Source: Zanthoxylum bungeanum
Lineage: Eukaryota > Streptophyta > Magnoliopsida > Sapindales > Rutaceae
Assembly (NCBI GenBank): GCA_019454045.1
Contig: SKCR01036114.1
Location: 1 to 64,000 of the forward strand
Length of the DNA: 64,000 nt
Reading direction: 5' to 3'
Made by a program: the position numbers and the translations under genes
Shown here: in pieces, positions 1 through 9,007 of the stretch
Numbering within the stretch: the first letter of the stretch is position 1
How the letters are laid out: each line of letters begins with the position of its first letter
The notes under the pieces: generated by a model
Databases searched by the model: none
Told to the model about the DNA's origin: nothing
What the model saw: the letters and a program-made list of their open reading frames with translations, nothing else

Positions 1-149
1 GTACTAATCATATGGACTTTCGCCATTTATAAATCAAAGTAAATAATATTACAAAACGGCAAAAGGCAATTTCATTATCACATAGTTATTTTGTACAATA
101 ATACAATATCATTTACAAACAGTGACGCTATGGGACACAATGTCTAACA
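1..149 (-). mobile_element. Copia LTR end (element C3), truncated by window edge
   Basis: Matches the right-hand end of the C1 LTRs (about 28360-28505 and 36455-36606), including the shared sequence around AGTGACGCTATGGG and a terminal CTAACA. It lies in the opposite orientation to the copia pol remnant that starts at base 150. The simplest reading is that a minus-strand copia (C3) inserted into the pol region of C2, and only its last 149 bases are in view. The left target duplication lies outside the window, so the insertion cannot be proved here. Confidence 0.75.
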
Positions 150-197
150 GGGGTATCGTCAACGACATGGTGTCGATTACGATGAAACTTTCTCACC

Positions 198-1080
198 CGT
201 TGCCATGATTAAATCCATACGGATAATGCTTACGATAGCTGCGTATTTCGATTATGAGATATGGCAGATGGTCGTCAAAACCACTTTCCTTAACGGAAAC
301 CTTTTGGAGGATGTTTATATGTAACAGCCTGACAGTTTTGTCGTGCCACGACTTGCAAACAAGGTTGTAAGTTAAATCGATCCATTTATGGATTGAAGCA
401 AGCATCGCATTCTTAGAACCAACGCTTTGATGAGATCATACAAGAATATGATTTCGTTCAAAGCGAGGATGATCCTTGTGTATATAAGAAGGTTAGTGGG
501 AGAGCACTGACATTCATTGTCCTTTACGTTGATGATGTATTGCTTATTGGCAATGACATTCCCATGTTAACGTCGGTGAAAGCTTGGCTTTCATTGATAT
601 TCTCCATGAAAGATCTGGGAGAAGCAGCCTTTATTCTGGGAATAAAGATCTACCGGGATAGATCTAGAAAGCTGATTGGACTCTCCCAGAGTACGTACAT
701 TGACAAAGTATTGAAGAGATTCAACAACAATGGAAACAGAGTATATAGCTGCAGCTGAAGCAGCAAATGAGGCAGTTTGGATCCGAAAATTCCTAATTGG
801 ATTAGGAGTAGTTCCGTTAGTAGCTGAGCTCATTCCATTGTATTGTGACAATAACGGGGCTATAGGGCTGGCGAAGGAACCGCGGTCTCATCAATGATCC
901 AAGCATGTTCTTCGACGTTTCCATCTGATTCGAGAGATCATACATTGTGGCGATGTGAAGATCGAGAAGGTCGCATCAGAGGACAACATTGCAGATCCGC
1001 TGCCGAAAGCCATTCATCAGCCGAAGTTTGAGCGACATGTACATAGTTCAGGTATTAGATGCTTGAGTGACTGGCTATAG
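198..1080 (+). pseudogene. Copia reverse transcriptase-RNase H remnant (C2)
   Basis: Reading frames resemble copia RT followed by RNase H. The LYVDDVLLIG active-site box is visible near 520-552 and the RNase H end reads to a stop at 1078-1080. Compared with C1, about 0.5 kb is missing at about 730: RT sequence ending in KRFN runs directly into the TEAEYIAA-type RNase H segment, with a short CAACA-like homology at the join. Further stops occur, for example a TAA near 321 where C1 has a His codon. It cannot make a working polymerase. Confidence 0.85.
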
Positions 1081-1083
1081 GCC

Positions 1084-1094
1084 AAGTGGGAGAT
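1084..1094 (+). other. Polypurine tract of C2
   Basis: AAGTGGGAGAT lies directly before the TGTTGG start of the LTR. This is the expected plus-strand primer position in LTR retrotransposons, and the same tract precedes the C1 3' LTR. Confidence 0.8.
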
Positions 1095-3008
1095 TGTTGG
1101 ACAGTTATGACCCATAGCGTCACTATTTGTAAAAACATTGTGGTTTTGTACAAATTAACTATGTAGTAATGGAAATTTCCTTTTATCATTTCGTAATTAG
1201 ATTACTTAAATGTGTGAATGATGAAAGTCCTTATGATTAGTTCCGGATTGAGATGATATGAGACAATATCAATCCACGATGGTTTAATCATTAAATATCC
1301 CTTGTCGTAGTATTATCGAGCCTGGACATTGATAATGAGGAATAGACTAGTATCGCACTTGTGCGTGTTATGGAAGCGTAACAGCATAGTTCTCATATAT
1401 TTAAGTATTGGATACTTATGCAAGTGTGATAGGAGGTTGTGTTTTACCGATGGTACGGAAAACAGCTTCGCTCTGGATAGACCCCGCAGAATCCCATTGG
1501 TAGTATGACTATGTGTCTATGGGAGTCCGCATCAGGGTAGGTGTATTTGGTCTTAACTTGAGACTTGCATCGCTAGTACTTGCGATAATCGATACGCTTT
1601 AGTTTTGGTCTTCCAGGACTTTAACAGGTTATGTGTACGCCTCTTCTAGGTGTATTGAGAATTGTAGTGTATTGGGTGTGATGTCAAGACGGAAGTATCA
1701 CTTCAGTCATATGGAGATGATGGTCACGCAGGGATACAAAACTGGTTCTCTAAAGGGTTGCAACCATCGGGATAATATGACTTGGTCATGATTATCTGAT
1801 AACAAAGAGCCTAGTTGCTTGTGATCCGATATATGCTTCGTACGGGGCAGACACTGTACCAGCCCCAAGCCTTGCATGTGACATCCGATACTGGATCGCA
1901 ATACGCAATACTATGCCTGTTAAAGATCATATATTCCATTAAGAATATTTCTGGAGAATTGGGTAGGCATGGCGCTTTGCTAGAAGCCAACCTTGTCTCG
2001 TAAATCGGTAAAAACATAGTACTAGGTACGTACGTGTTCGGATAGTCGGACGACCAGATTTACCGCCAACATATCCAGGGATCTCTTGGGTCGCTTCCCG
2101 AAGATTCACCGATGACGTATGATTCAAGTTTAATTAATCTAAGATTAATTGCGGAGAGATTTTATATGGGATAAAATACTATTTGGAGAGAGAGAAAGAT
2201 TAATTTGGAATTAATCATTAAAATAATATATTGATATATTAAACGAAATTAGATTTCGACGAGGAATTAAAATTAGATTTTAATTCGGGCAAACGAGTTA
2301 ATTTAAAATTAATTCGTTAGTGACGTGAATAGTAATTTTGCTAGGCATAATTATTTAATTAAATTAAATTTAATTACGTTGCGACGGAAGTTCGTTAATT
2401 CGGAATTAGCGAACCCGAGCCCGGGAGTGTTGCGGGCCCACTCGCATTCGGAATCGAGTGGGGCCCACATGTCACATCAACCATCACATCACATGTCAAC
2501 CTTATTCACTTTATGTGATGGGTTTAGGTGAGTTGGTGAAAGTGTGTCCAACACTCCAAATCTTTGAAAGCTTGAAAGACTTTTACCAAATACACTTTTG
2601 GTATTAGATATAAATTGATTTTTGGAAAATCAACACATGCTTCACTCTTACTCTCTCATTACCGAAACCAAAAATGAAAATTCTCTCTTCCAATTTCTTC
2701 TTCAAGACCGAATATTGAGAGGAAGGAAAGAAGAATTTTTGTTGCAAAAAATTCTCAAAGGGCTAGCACTCTTCAAGGGATCATACAAGGTGTTAGGGAA
2801 ACCAACACAAGAGCTTGGAATCTTGAAAAAGCTTGGAGCTTGGAGCTTCTCACTTTGGCCAAATATCAAAGCTTCTTGGAGGAGAAAAGTTTGTTGATCA
2901 ACGCATCCATTAACCGCTCAATGTAAGTGTGTTTCCGCCTCACTTCTTTGTTATTCATTCACATTTCTATGCTTATTTGATCTTGGGAATAAACCTAGAA
3001 ACCTAACA
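1095..3008 (+). repeat. C2 3' LTR (copia, about 1.91 kb)
   Basis: Begins TGTTGGACA and ends CCTAACA, with 6-bp inverted termini (TGTTGG/CCAACA in the consensus, one base changed at the right end). Homologous along its length to the C1 LTRs in reverse. Small open frames inside it (such as 2622-2897) are not coding-like and are not conserved between LTR copies. A TATA-like TATAAATT near 2610 is possible but weak. Confidence 0.85.
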
Positions 3009-3013
3009 TAACA

Positions 3014-3075
3014 CCAACACTGGTACCGTAAAACACCCAGATGTTTTCAACCCGTCTTCTTGAAGTAGCTTCCAT
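3014..3075 (-). pseudogene. LOG family, first ~21 codons only (copy L1)
   Basis: The minus-strand reading from the ATG at 3075 starts MEATSRRRV like copies L3 and L4, then continues about a dozen codons until copia C2 interrupts it at 3009. The second Cys of the VFCG motif is changed to Tyr. The rest of the gene would be left of C2, beyond the window. The upstream context (orfX, then a 240-base spacer) matches the other copies, so this is the same cassette. Confidence 0.85.
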
Positions 3076-3218
3076 TTTTATCTGAATGCATTCAAAGGTG
3101 CAATGATGAGTTGAATTTATAGAACCTGAAAAGGGTGACTAATAATAGCACAAGTATCTTCCAAATGACGATTAGTAGCAAAATAGTAAATCATGAAAGG
3201 TCAGAAGTAGCCTGGATC

Positions 3219-3283
3219 CTGTCGGAGAAAATAACAAAACAAATCACAATTATTAGGAAAAGACAAAGAGATATAATATTTAC
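3219..3283 (-). other. Putative small intron between orfX and LOG (G1)
   Basis: On the minus strand a GTAAAT donor is followed 65 bases later by a pyrimidine-rich TTTTCTCCGACAG acceptor. The equivalent interval in G4 (60923-60996) has the same donor and acceptor. G3 keeps the acceptor region but has AT in place of the donor GT. Conservation of both borders in two copies supports a real intron in the transcript leading to LOG; splicing itself is not shown. Confidence 0.4.
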
Positions 3284-3315
3284 AATAATGTAATGGCTTG
3301 AATGACGTCTATGTA

Positions 3316-3855
3316 TCAGGGACAAGCTTCCCATCCAATTTTATTATAAATTGACAAACAGGGTCTTTTAGAGTCAGATTCCTGAGACTTAACTGTTGTC
3401 TTCTTTACCGAATTGTGCATATAACATGCAAATTTCGTGTACACATATCCACTAGGATGCGTCTCAAGAGTTTTAGATATGTCATCCAAAGACTCCTTAC
3501 TCAAGCCATCCCTAATGAAATTAATCTTATCTGCGCGGTTATCAGACATCATTCCTAAAGATCGACAACGAGTATCACAAAACATACGAGCACATTTATA
3601 GCAAACACACATTCTTTTGGCTTTTCTCTTTTTAGCATATGTGTTTCTGCCTAAACCAGGTAGATGTGAAATAAAAGAGTCAAAAGACTCATCAGCCAAT
3701 CGGACCCGTGCTTCAATAATCCAACGAATATCAGTAGGAATACCTTTGATCATCAGCAGTCTCATCTGTTCCAAGCGAGCTTTGTAAACTTTCATCAGAG
3801 AGTTTTGAGGGAGAGAAGGAAATTGCTTGTGAAGATTTGTGAGAACTTCTTCCAT
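3316..3855 (-). CDS. orfX: cysteine-rich, carlavirus NABP-like protein, intact copy
   Basis: Open frame of 179 codons from the ATG at 3855. The frame stays open to 3900, but the extra 15 codons are not conserved, and 3855 aligns with starts in G3 and G4. The N-terminal half is helical in character and lacks clear motifs. Residues 69-81 are glycine and basic-rich (GRNTYAKKRKAKR), then C85-x2-C88-x4-C93-x3-C97, then a conserved block ending IRDGLSKESL. The basic patch followed by a zinc-finger-like Cys cluster resembles the cysteine-rich nucleic-acid-binding proteins of carlaviruses, several of which are reported silencing suppressors or nuclear regulators. I base that on pattern recall, not a search. 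It lies between the integrase tail and LOG. It could instead be a lineage-specific Athila ORF with a convergent Cys cluster. Confidence 0.6.
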   Translation of the reverse strand: MEEVLTNLHKQFPSLPQNSLMKVYKARLEQMRLLMIKGIPTDIRWIIEARVRLADESFDSFISHLPGLGRNTYAKKRKAKRMCVCYKCARMFCDTRCRSLGMMSDNRADKINFIRDGLSKESLDDISKTLETHPSGYVYTKFACYMHNSVKKTTVKSQESDSKRPCLSIYNKIGWEACP

Positions 3856-4038
3856 CCTGAATTGACTTAACCTAAAATCTAAACTCACCAAATAAAACAC
3901 ACCAAATCACAATATATACACAAATTGCATGGGTTGCCTCCCAGCTAGCGCTAAGTTTAACGTCATCAACTAGACATGACTGCCCGAACGTTAAGCTGGA
4001 TCTGAAAGTGTGACACTTTCTTTTTGTCACTCAAATGA

Positions 4039-4440
4039 TTATCCCCAGTAGTGCTTGACACGCTTGTTTTTAACCTTGAATGTTTTGTTGGAGTCGGGAT
4101 CATGTAACTCAACGGCTCTATTTGGTAAAACCTTGGTGATTAGGAATGGACCCGACCACCGAGATTTTGGCTTCCATGGGAAGATTTTCAACCTTGATTT
4201 GTTTAACAGTACCTTCTGCCCTAGTTCCAGTTGTATGCGCACTAACTTCTTATCATGTTTCTTTCTGGCATTTTCTTTGTATAATTTGGCATTCTCAAAA
4301 GGCTAAATGTGAAATTCCTCCAATTCATCGAGCTGATGGAACTGTTTCTCTTCTGTTTCTTGTAGTGCAAGAATAGGCTTCTTCAGTACGCAGTACTCTT
4401 TATCTTCAGGCTCCACAGGTAATTGACATGGTTTAAGTTT
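4039..4440 (-). pseudogene. Integrase C-terminal tail fused to protease spacer (G1 pol deletion)
   Basis: The frame at 4039-4242 gives the integrase C-terminal domain ([21 protein letters not shown]), ending in VKHYWG. Upstream, the sequence reads through an INT segment homologous to G3 39780-39870 and then, near 4430, directly into the post-protease spacer. Everything between (RT, RNase H, INT zinc-binding and core domains, present in G3) is missing. G4 has the same join near 59785. A stop and small shifts break the frame around 4300. Confidence 0.75.
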
Positions 4441-4589
4441 GTCAGCAGAACTTTACATTGCATTGGAGGTCTGGATGGTATTATTTATCACATCAAGTCT
4501 GAAACATTCCTCCTTCTTCGGGAAATTCATGGCTTTAAATCATTGAATGTTACTTCTTGGTCCTGTACCCTTATGGTTAGTTCTCCTTT

Positions 4590-4997
4590 TTATACATTAA
4601 TAATGGTTCGACCTGTAGCCAAGAATTGTCTCACGAGGATGATCGGCACGTCTTCATCTTCGTCCATATCAAGGACAATAAAATCTGCTGGGAAAATAAA
4701 TTTATCAACTATGACCAGCACATCTTCAACTACACCTCTCGGAAATACAAGCGTTCTATCAGCAAGTTGTAGAGAGACTGAGGTGGGCATTGTCTCTCCA
4801 ATCTGCAGTTTCCTGTAAATAGAAAAAGGCATCAAGTTAACACTTGCACTTAAATCGCACAAAGCCTTACCGAAGTCATGTTCTCCTATGGTGCAAGGAA
4901 CAGTGAAATTGTCTGGATCTTTCAACTTTGGGGGAAGCTTCCTCTGAATGATGGCACTGCATTCTTCTGATAATGCTATTGTCTCATAATCTCCCAA
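4590..4997 (-). pseudogene. Retroviral-type aspartic protease remnant (G1)
   Basis: A 135-codon open segment corresponds to the gypsy protease: a CDLSASVNLMP block, then flap and [11 protein letters not shown] regions, then an IILVRQFLATGR block. In G4 and G3 the active-site box reads DLGAS or DLGTS; here Gly is Ser, and the ILGRPFL box has also decayed. These changes suggest an inactive enzyme. It follows gag on the minus strand after a frameshift. Confidence 0.75.
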
Positions 4998-5130
4998 TCT
5001 CTATTTTCATGGAAGAATGTCTTTCATGAATTTGACACAGTTGGGCATTTGTTCCAATGTTTATGCAAATGGAATGTTGATATGCAGCTTTTTGAAGATC
5101 TCCAGGAATCGAGAAAACTGCTTGTCTAGT

Positions 5131-6660
5131 TTATTTTTCTGGAGACGTTGTGGAAAATGTGGAGGTAGAGTTATCCTTTCTTGATCTTTTTCTTTTTCTT
5201 CTTTTTTCCTCCATCTGTGGAACTGCATCTTTTGTAACTTCCTCAACAGTTGCCTTGACTCCAACATCTTTGTTGATTTCAGTACCGCTTTTTAAAATGA
5301 TGGCATGACATTGCTCATTCCTTATGTTTCTTGGATTTGGTTCAGTGTTGCTATGAAGGTTACCTGGCGGTCTGTAACTGAGCATTGGCCAGTTCTCCAA
5401 TTTGATTCTCCAGTGCTTTGATAGAAGAAAATTGACTTTGAATTAATGCTACTTGGGATTGAAACAAAGCATCATACCTAGCTGCTTGAGAGTCATGTTT
5501 TACTTCTATCTTTTTCAAGTGGGTCAGCACTTCTGTTATTACTGTTTCTTTGTCATACTCATGGCCTTTGTTTTGCTGTTGGAATCCGGGTGGTGTATTG
5601 TTCATTTTCCCTGAATTGTTGTTCCATGCGAAATTGGGATGATTCCTCCACCCTGGGTTGTAGGTGTTGGAATATGGATTGTTCCCCTGTCTGTCGAAAT
5701 TTTTTACATAATTCACCGTTTCTTTATGTTGGTTTGGCTTTGGTGCTCCTCCATATGGTGAACTTGTGGTTCCGGCAATGTTTACAACTTCTGCGCTGAG
5801 TGTTTCCAAGTATTTACATATCTTATCCAACTTAGTATTCACTGCTGAGTTGGCTCCAACTTCATATATTCCTACAATTCTCTGGAACATGCTGGCCATA
5901 GAGAATTATTGTTAGCCATTTCTTCAATTAAGTCCCAGGCTTGATCTTCTCCTTTTTCCATCAAAGCTCCTCCAGCAGCAGCATCAATTGTGGTTCTCAT
6001 TAGTCTAGAAAGTCCATTATAGAAAGTTTGGACTTGAAGCCACTTTGGAATCTCATGATGAGGACATTTCCGGAGCAAATCTTTGTATCTTTCCCAAGCT
6101 TCGTAAAGAGATTCTGAATCTTGTTGTACAAAAGATGTGATGTCATTCCTCAACTTTGCAGTTCTGACTGGTGGAAAGTACTTTGCAAGGAATTTTGTGG
6201 CTAGAGTGTTCCAAGTTGTGATGGAACCTGCTGTTAGTGAATGTAGCCAAGCTTTTTCTCTGTCTTTCAAAGAATATGGAAAAACTCACAGTCTCATTGC
6301 TTCTTCTGATGCTCTGTTGTAATTGAAAGTGCTGTAAACTTCCAGGAGGTTGCTGATATGGGCTTTAGGATTTTCAGTTGCATTCCCCCCAAACTGAATT
6401 GACTGCTGAATCATATGAATGTATGTTTTGATGTCACATGTATTTGTTGGTAAGGGAGGAAGTATAATACAGGAAATGAAGCCGTCAACCACCGGAATGG
6501 TTCCGTCTCAAATAGGAATTGGTGGTGCAACTTCCAAAGGTTTAGGTTCCATGTTGATTAGTGCTTCTTGGACTTCTTGCCTTTCCCTTCTCAACTGTCT
6601 GATGGTTCTTTCAATTTCAGGGACAAGCGGACGGATTTCAAAGCTTCTGGTTCGTGACTG
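5131..6660 (-). pseudogene. Athila gag remnant (G1)
   Basis: Successive frames read the same Gag as G4: an N-terminal RTRSFEIRPL segment, the retrotransposon gag domain (KAWLHSLTAGSITTWNTLA through WERYKDLLRKCP), then a Gln/Asn-rich C-terminal part. The first ATG seen in G3 and G4 is lost here. Stops at about 6508 and 6284 and a frameshift near 5890 split it. I see no CCHC zinc knuckle in any Gag of this family. Confidence 0.8.
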
Positions 6661-6758
6661 AGAACCTGAAACAAAAGAAAACAAAAATAATAAGAAAAAG
6701 AAAATTAGACACAAGTAAAGGTATCTAACCGCAAAACTAATAGTGAAAGATAAATAAG

Positions 6759-6776
6759 TCCCCGGCAACGGCGCCA
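6759..6776 (-). other. Primer-binding site, tRNA-Asp (G1)
   Basis: On the minus strand this is TGGCGCCGTTGCCGGGGA, a perfect 18-base complement of the 3' end of plant tRNA-Asp and the usual primer for Athila/Tat gypsy elements. It lies a few bases inside the 5' LTR edge. Confidence 0.9.
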
Positions 6777-6782
6777 AAAACT

Positions 6783-8812
6783 TAACCGGTGAAATCACAC
6801 GCGTATAACGCAAGCGCACGTATCGTTCAAGTAGTATAAGAAGTATCGATCCCACGAGGACTTAAAACCTTTTGTTATCAATTTATGAATTTAAATATTT
6901 ACAAGTATCTAATAGATTGATTGTTTGATTGGGTGGTGTCTTTAAAATTAAAACAAGTAAATAAATTGCTTGAAAGTAGATTGAAGAAAATTCAAATTTA
7001 TAAAACTATCCAGGGTTTTGAATCCTTCCAATATCTTTTTTTGAAAGATGAAGTGATTATTTTATGTTTGTGTAATATATTGGTTTATTAACCTGGAACA
7101 CGAAATTATGTAAAAGCCTCTTCCGATGGTCAAATACAAATACCCAGTATAACCCAATTAATCATATTCCTATGTTAACCAAGTTATCTGAATTCATTAA
7201 GATTAAGTTCCAATTATGGCTACCCCCGCCCGACAGGTATATTCCTATCCTGTAAGGAAATCTATTAAAGGGTTATCTATCCTCAAGGAAGATCGTGGGC
7301 TTTTGAGTCTAAGGTCTTTAACCTAAAATCTCTTTTCTAAGTTCATTTTAAGTTTACTAGTTCAATTTTATTAATGGCCAGTTAATAAAAAGCATTAGGA
7401 TTAAGGCTCAATAAATAAGACTTTATATTACCCAAACTGTAATTTAACCCCTTATAAACCGGTGATATTGGATTTCATCACAACCCCAAATAACTGGCTT
7501 AGTTACGACACATATTTACTGGTAGTAAAAACTTAAATAAAAGAAAAGACATAAAGTAAATGCTGGAAATTAAATTACTGGAAAGTAAATGCTAGAAATT
7601 AAGTTACTGAAAAGTAAATTACTGGAAAGTAAATGCTGAAAGTAAATAAAGTAAAAGTACAATAAAGAAAATGCTTAGGTAAAAGGATCCACTTTTATCA
7701 CAACTATTTTAGATTCTCCCCTAATATAATATATTAACTTTACTTGATAATTACCAACCAGCCATATAGGTGGTATCCTGATTAAGTCAAATTAATAATT
7801 AATTACCAACCGACCAACCAGGCGGTATCCATGCTTAGTCATGTTAAAACCAATGTATAATTAATTACCAACCGACCAATATGGTGGTATCCTCGTTAAG
7901 TCGGATTTTAAATAGTTATTATATTAGAATTATGGGAGATTAATCTAAATAGAAATAATTAAAGCTTTACCTTTTACCCCAGCAAGGGGGAGTTACCTCC
8001 TCATTGCTTGAAAAGTTAAAACTTAAAAAGTAAAGAAAGGAAAGTATTGTGCGTAAAAGTAAATTGCGGAAAGTAAAAACTGAAAAGTAAAGAAAAGAAA
8101 GTGCGAAAGCGGAAATTAATTACTAAAAACTGTAAATAAAAAAACAAGATACAATCTTCTTAGTTATTCTTAAGGAATTTCAAAGAAGAAAGTATGAATT
8201 TACAAATGAAATGGCTTGGTATTTATAGGCAAAATTTTACCTCCATCAAATCATCCACCAAATTCTCCACCAAATCCTCCACTAATTGCTCCACTTATTA
8301 CTCCACCAAATCCATTATTAATTTCTATCATGTTTGGTGGGAGCTTGACTATTTTTATTATTTATTTATTTATTTGCTTTGAAAATGACTTTAATAATTA
8401 CACATAACACACTTCCAGTTTTTTCATCAATTTCGGTCATGAAATCTTTCGAATTCGAAATTATTTTATTCTTCAGAGTTGTAGATCTTTGGTTCTTCTT
8501 TAATCTGAAACTTGAATCAGCTCAATCTGATATCGGATTAAAAATTTATGCCCAAAATACGACAGTTACACAAAACTGGAATTTTCGAAACTGCACGTCG
8601 TTAGAACGCCCTTTCAAGTTTCCAATCTCAAAAATTAATATGTCAAGTCCAATATTTACCCTTATTTGACCCACATTTCGTCCTAAATGATTTCATTGAG
8701 TCCCAATATTATTTTATCTGCAAAATAAACTAAAACGTTCATCAAACCCGAGAAACTAAACAAAATATTAAGTAAAAGGGGCGATAAATATTGATATATT
8801 TTCCACTCATCA
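6783..8812 (-). repeat. G1 5' LTR (about 2.03 kb)
   Basis: In element orientation it starts TGATGAGTGG at 8812 and ends at 6783, where the usual CA end has become TA. Homologous to the LTRs of G2, G3 and G4. It has the family's TATAAATA box at 8220-8227, CCACCAAAT-type short repeats just upstream of that box, and ACCGCC/GGTCGG repeats at about 7745-7910. Short AAGTAAA-type repeats occupy about 7550-7670 and 8000-8110. Confidence 0.85.
8220..8227 (-). promoter_or_regulatory. TATA box of G1 5' LTR
   Basis: TATAAATA on the minus strand in a GCCTATAAATACC context conserved in the G1, G3 3' LTR and G4 LTRs. The position in the LTR is right for the retrotransposon Pol II promoter. Confidence 0.6.
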
Positions 8813-8991
8813 GACCTGAGGTCCTTTTATTTGTTTTGAGTATTCTTGGATTACCTTTGATGTTGGACTGCGATTCAGGTTGTCAAGTTTTAGAATATAT
8901 CATGCCGAATTTTTGATGAATTTAAAGGATTATGGAGATGGGGTAATCCTATCTCTTGCTGGTAGCATTCTGCCTCTGGCGGGTTGTTACA
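8813..8991 (+). repeat. End of T 5' LTR
   Basis: Matches the last ~180 bases of the 3' LTR at 13972-14149 (shared GACCTGAGGTC, CATCATGCCGAATTTTTG and TATGGAGATGGGGTAATCC) and ends TTGTTACA. The rest of this LTR lies left of the G1 insertion, outside the window. Confidence 0.85.
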
Positions 8992-8995
8992 GTTG

Positions 8996-9007
8996 TGGTA
9001 TCAGAGC
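8996..9007 (+). other. Primer-binding site, initiator tRNA-Met (T)
   Basis: TGGTATCAGAGC lies 4 bases after the 5' LTR end. This is the standard primer site of many plant copia and chromovirus elements. Confidence 0.8.

Larger units (their letters stand above)
150..3008 (+). mobile_element. Ty1/copia element C2, 3' part with LTR
   Basis: A plus-strand copia fragment: reverse transcriptase and RNase H remnants, polypurine tract, then a full 1.9-kb LTR. It is the same family as C1 at 26580-36606, since LTR ends and pol sequence align. It interrupts the LOG copy of Athila element G1: the LOG start lies just to the right (3014-3075) and its remainder would lie left of the window. TAACA at 3009-3013 is the probable right-hand TSD. 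Confidence 0.85.
3009..8812 (-). mobile_element. Athila-type gypsy element G1, 5' LTR through orfX (non-autonomous form)
   Basis: Read on the minus strand: 5' LTR (8812 to 6783), tRNA-Asp primer site, gag, protease, integrase C-terminal tail, orfX, then the start of LOG, where copia C2 interrupts it. Reverse transcriptase, RNase H and the integrase core are absent, with the same junction as in G4. The right LTR edge abuts sequence of element T's 5' LTR, so G1 inserted into T. The left end and its TSD are outside the window. Confidence 0.85.

Noticed and set aside
2622..2897. 91-codon frame in the C2 LTR
   Set aside because: Lies wholly in LTR sequence and is not open in the homologous C1 LTRs.
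3316..3855. orfX as an integrated carlavirus fragment
   Set aside because: No other viral gene is nearby and the frame occupies the same retrotransposon position in four copies. It is better treated as part of the element, whatever its ultimate source.
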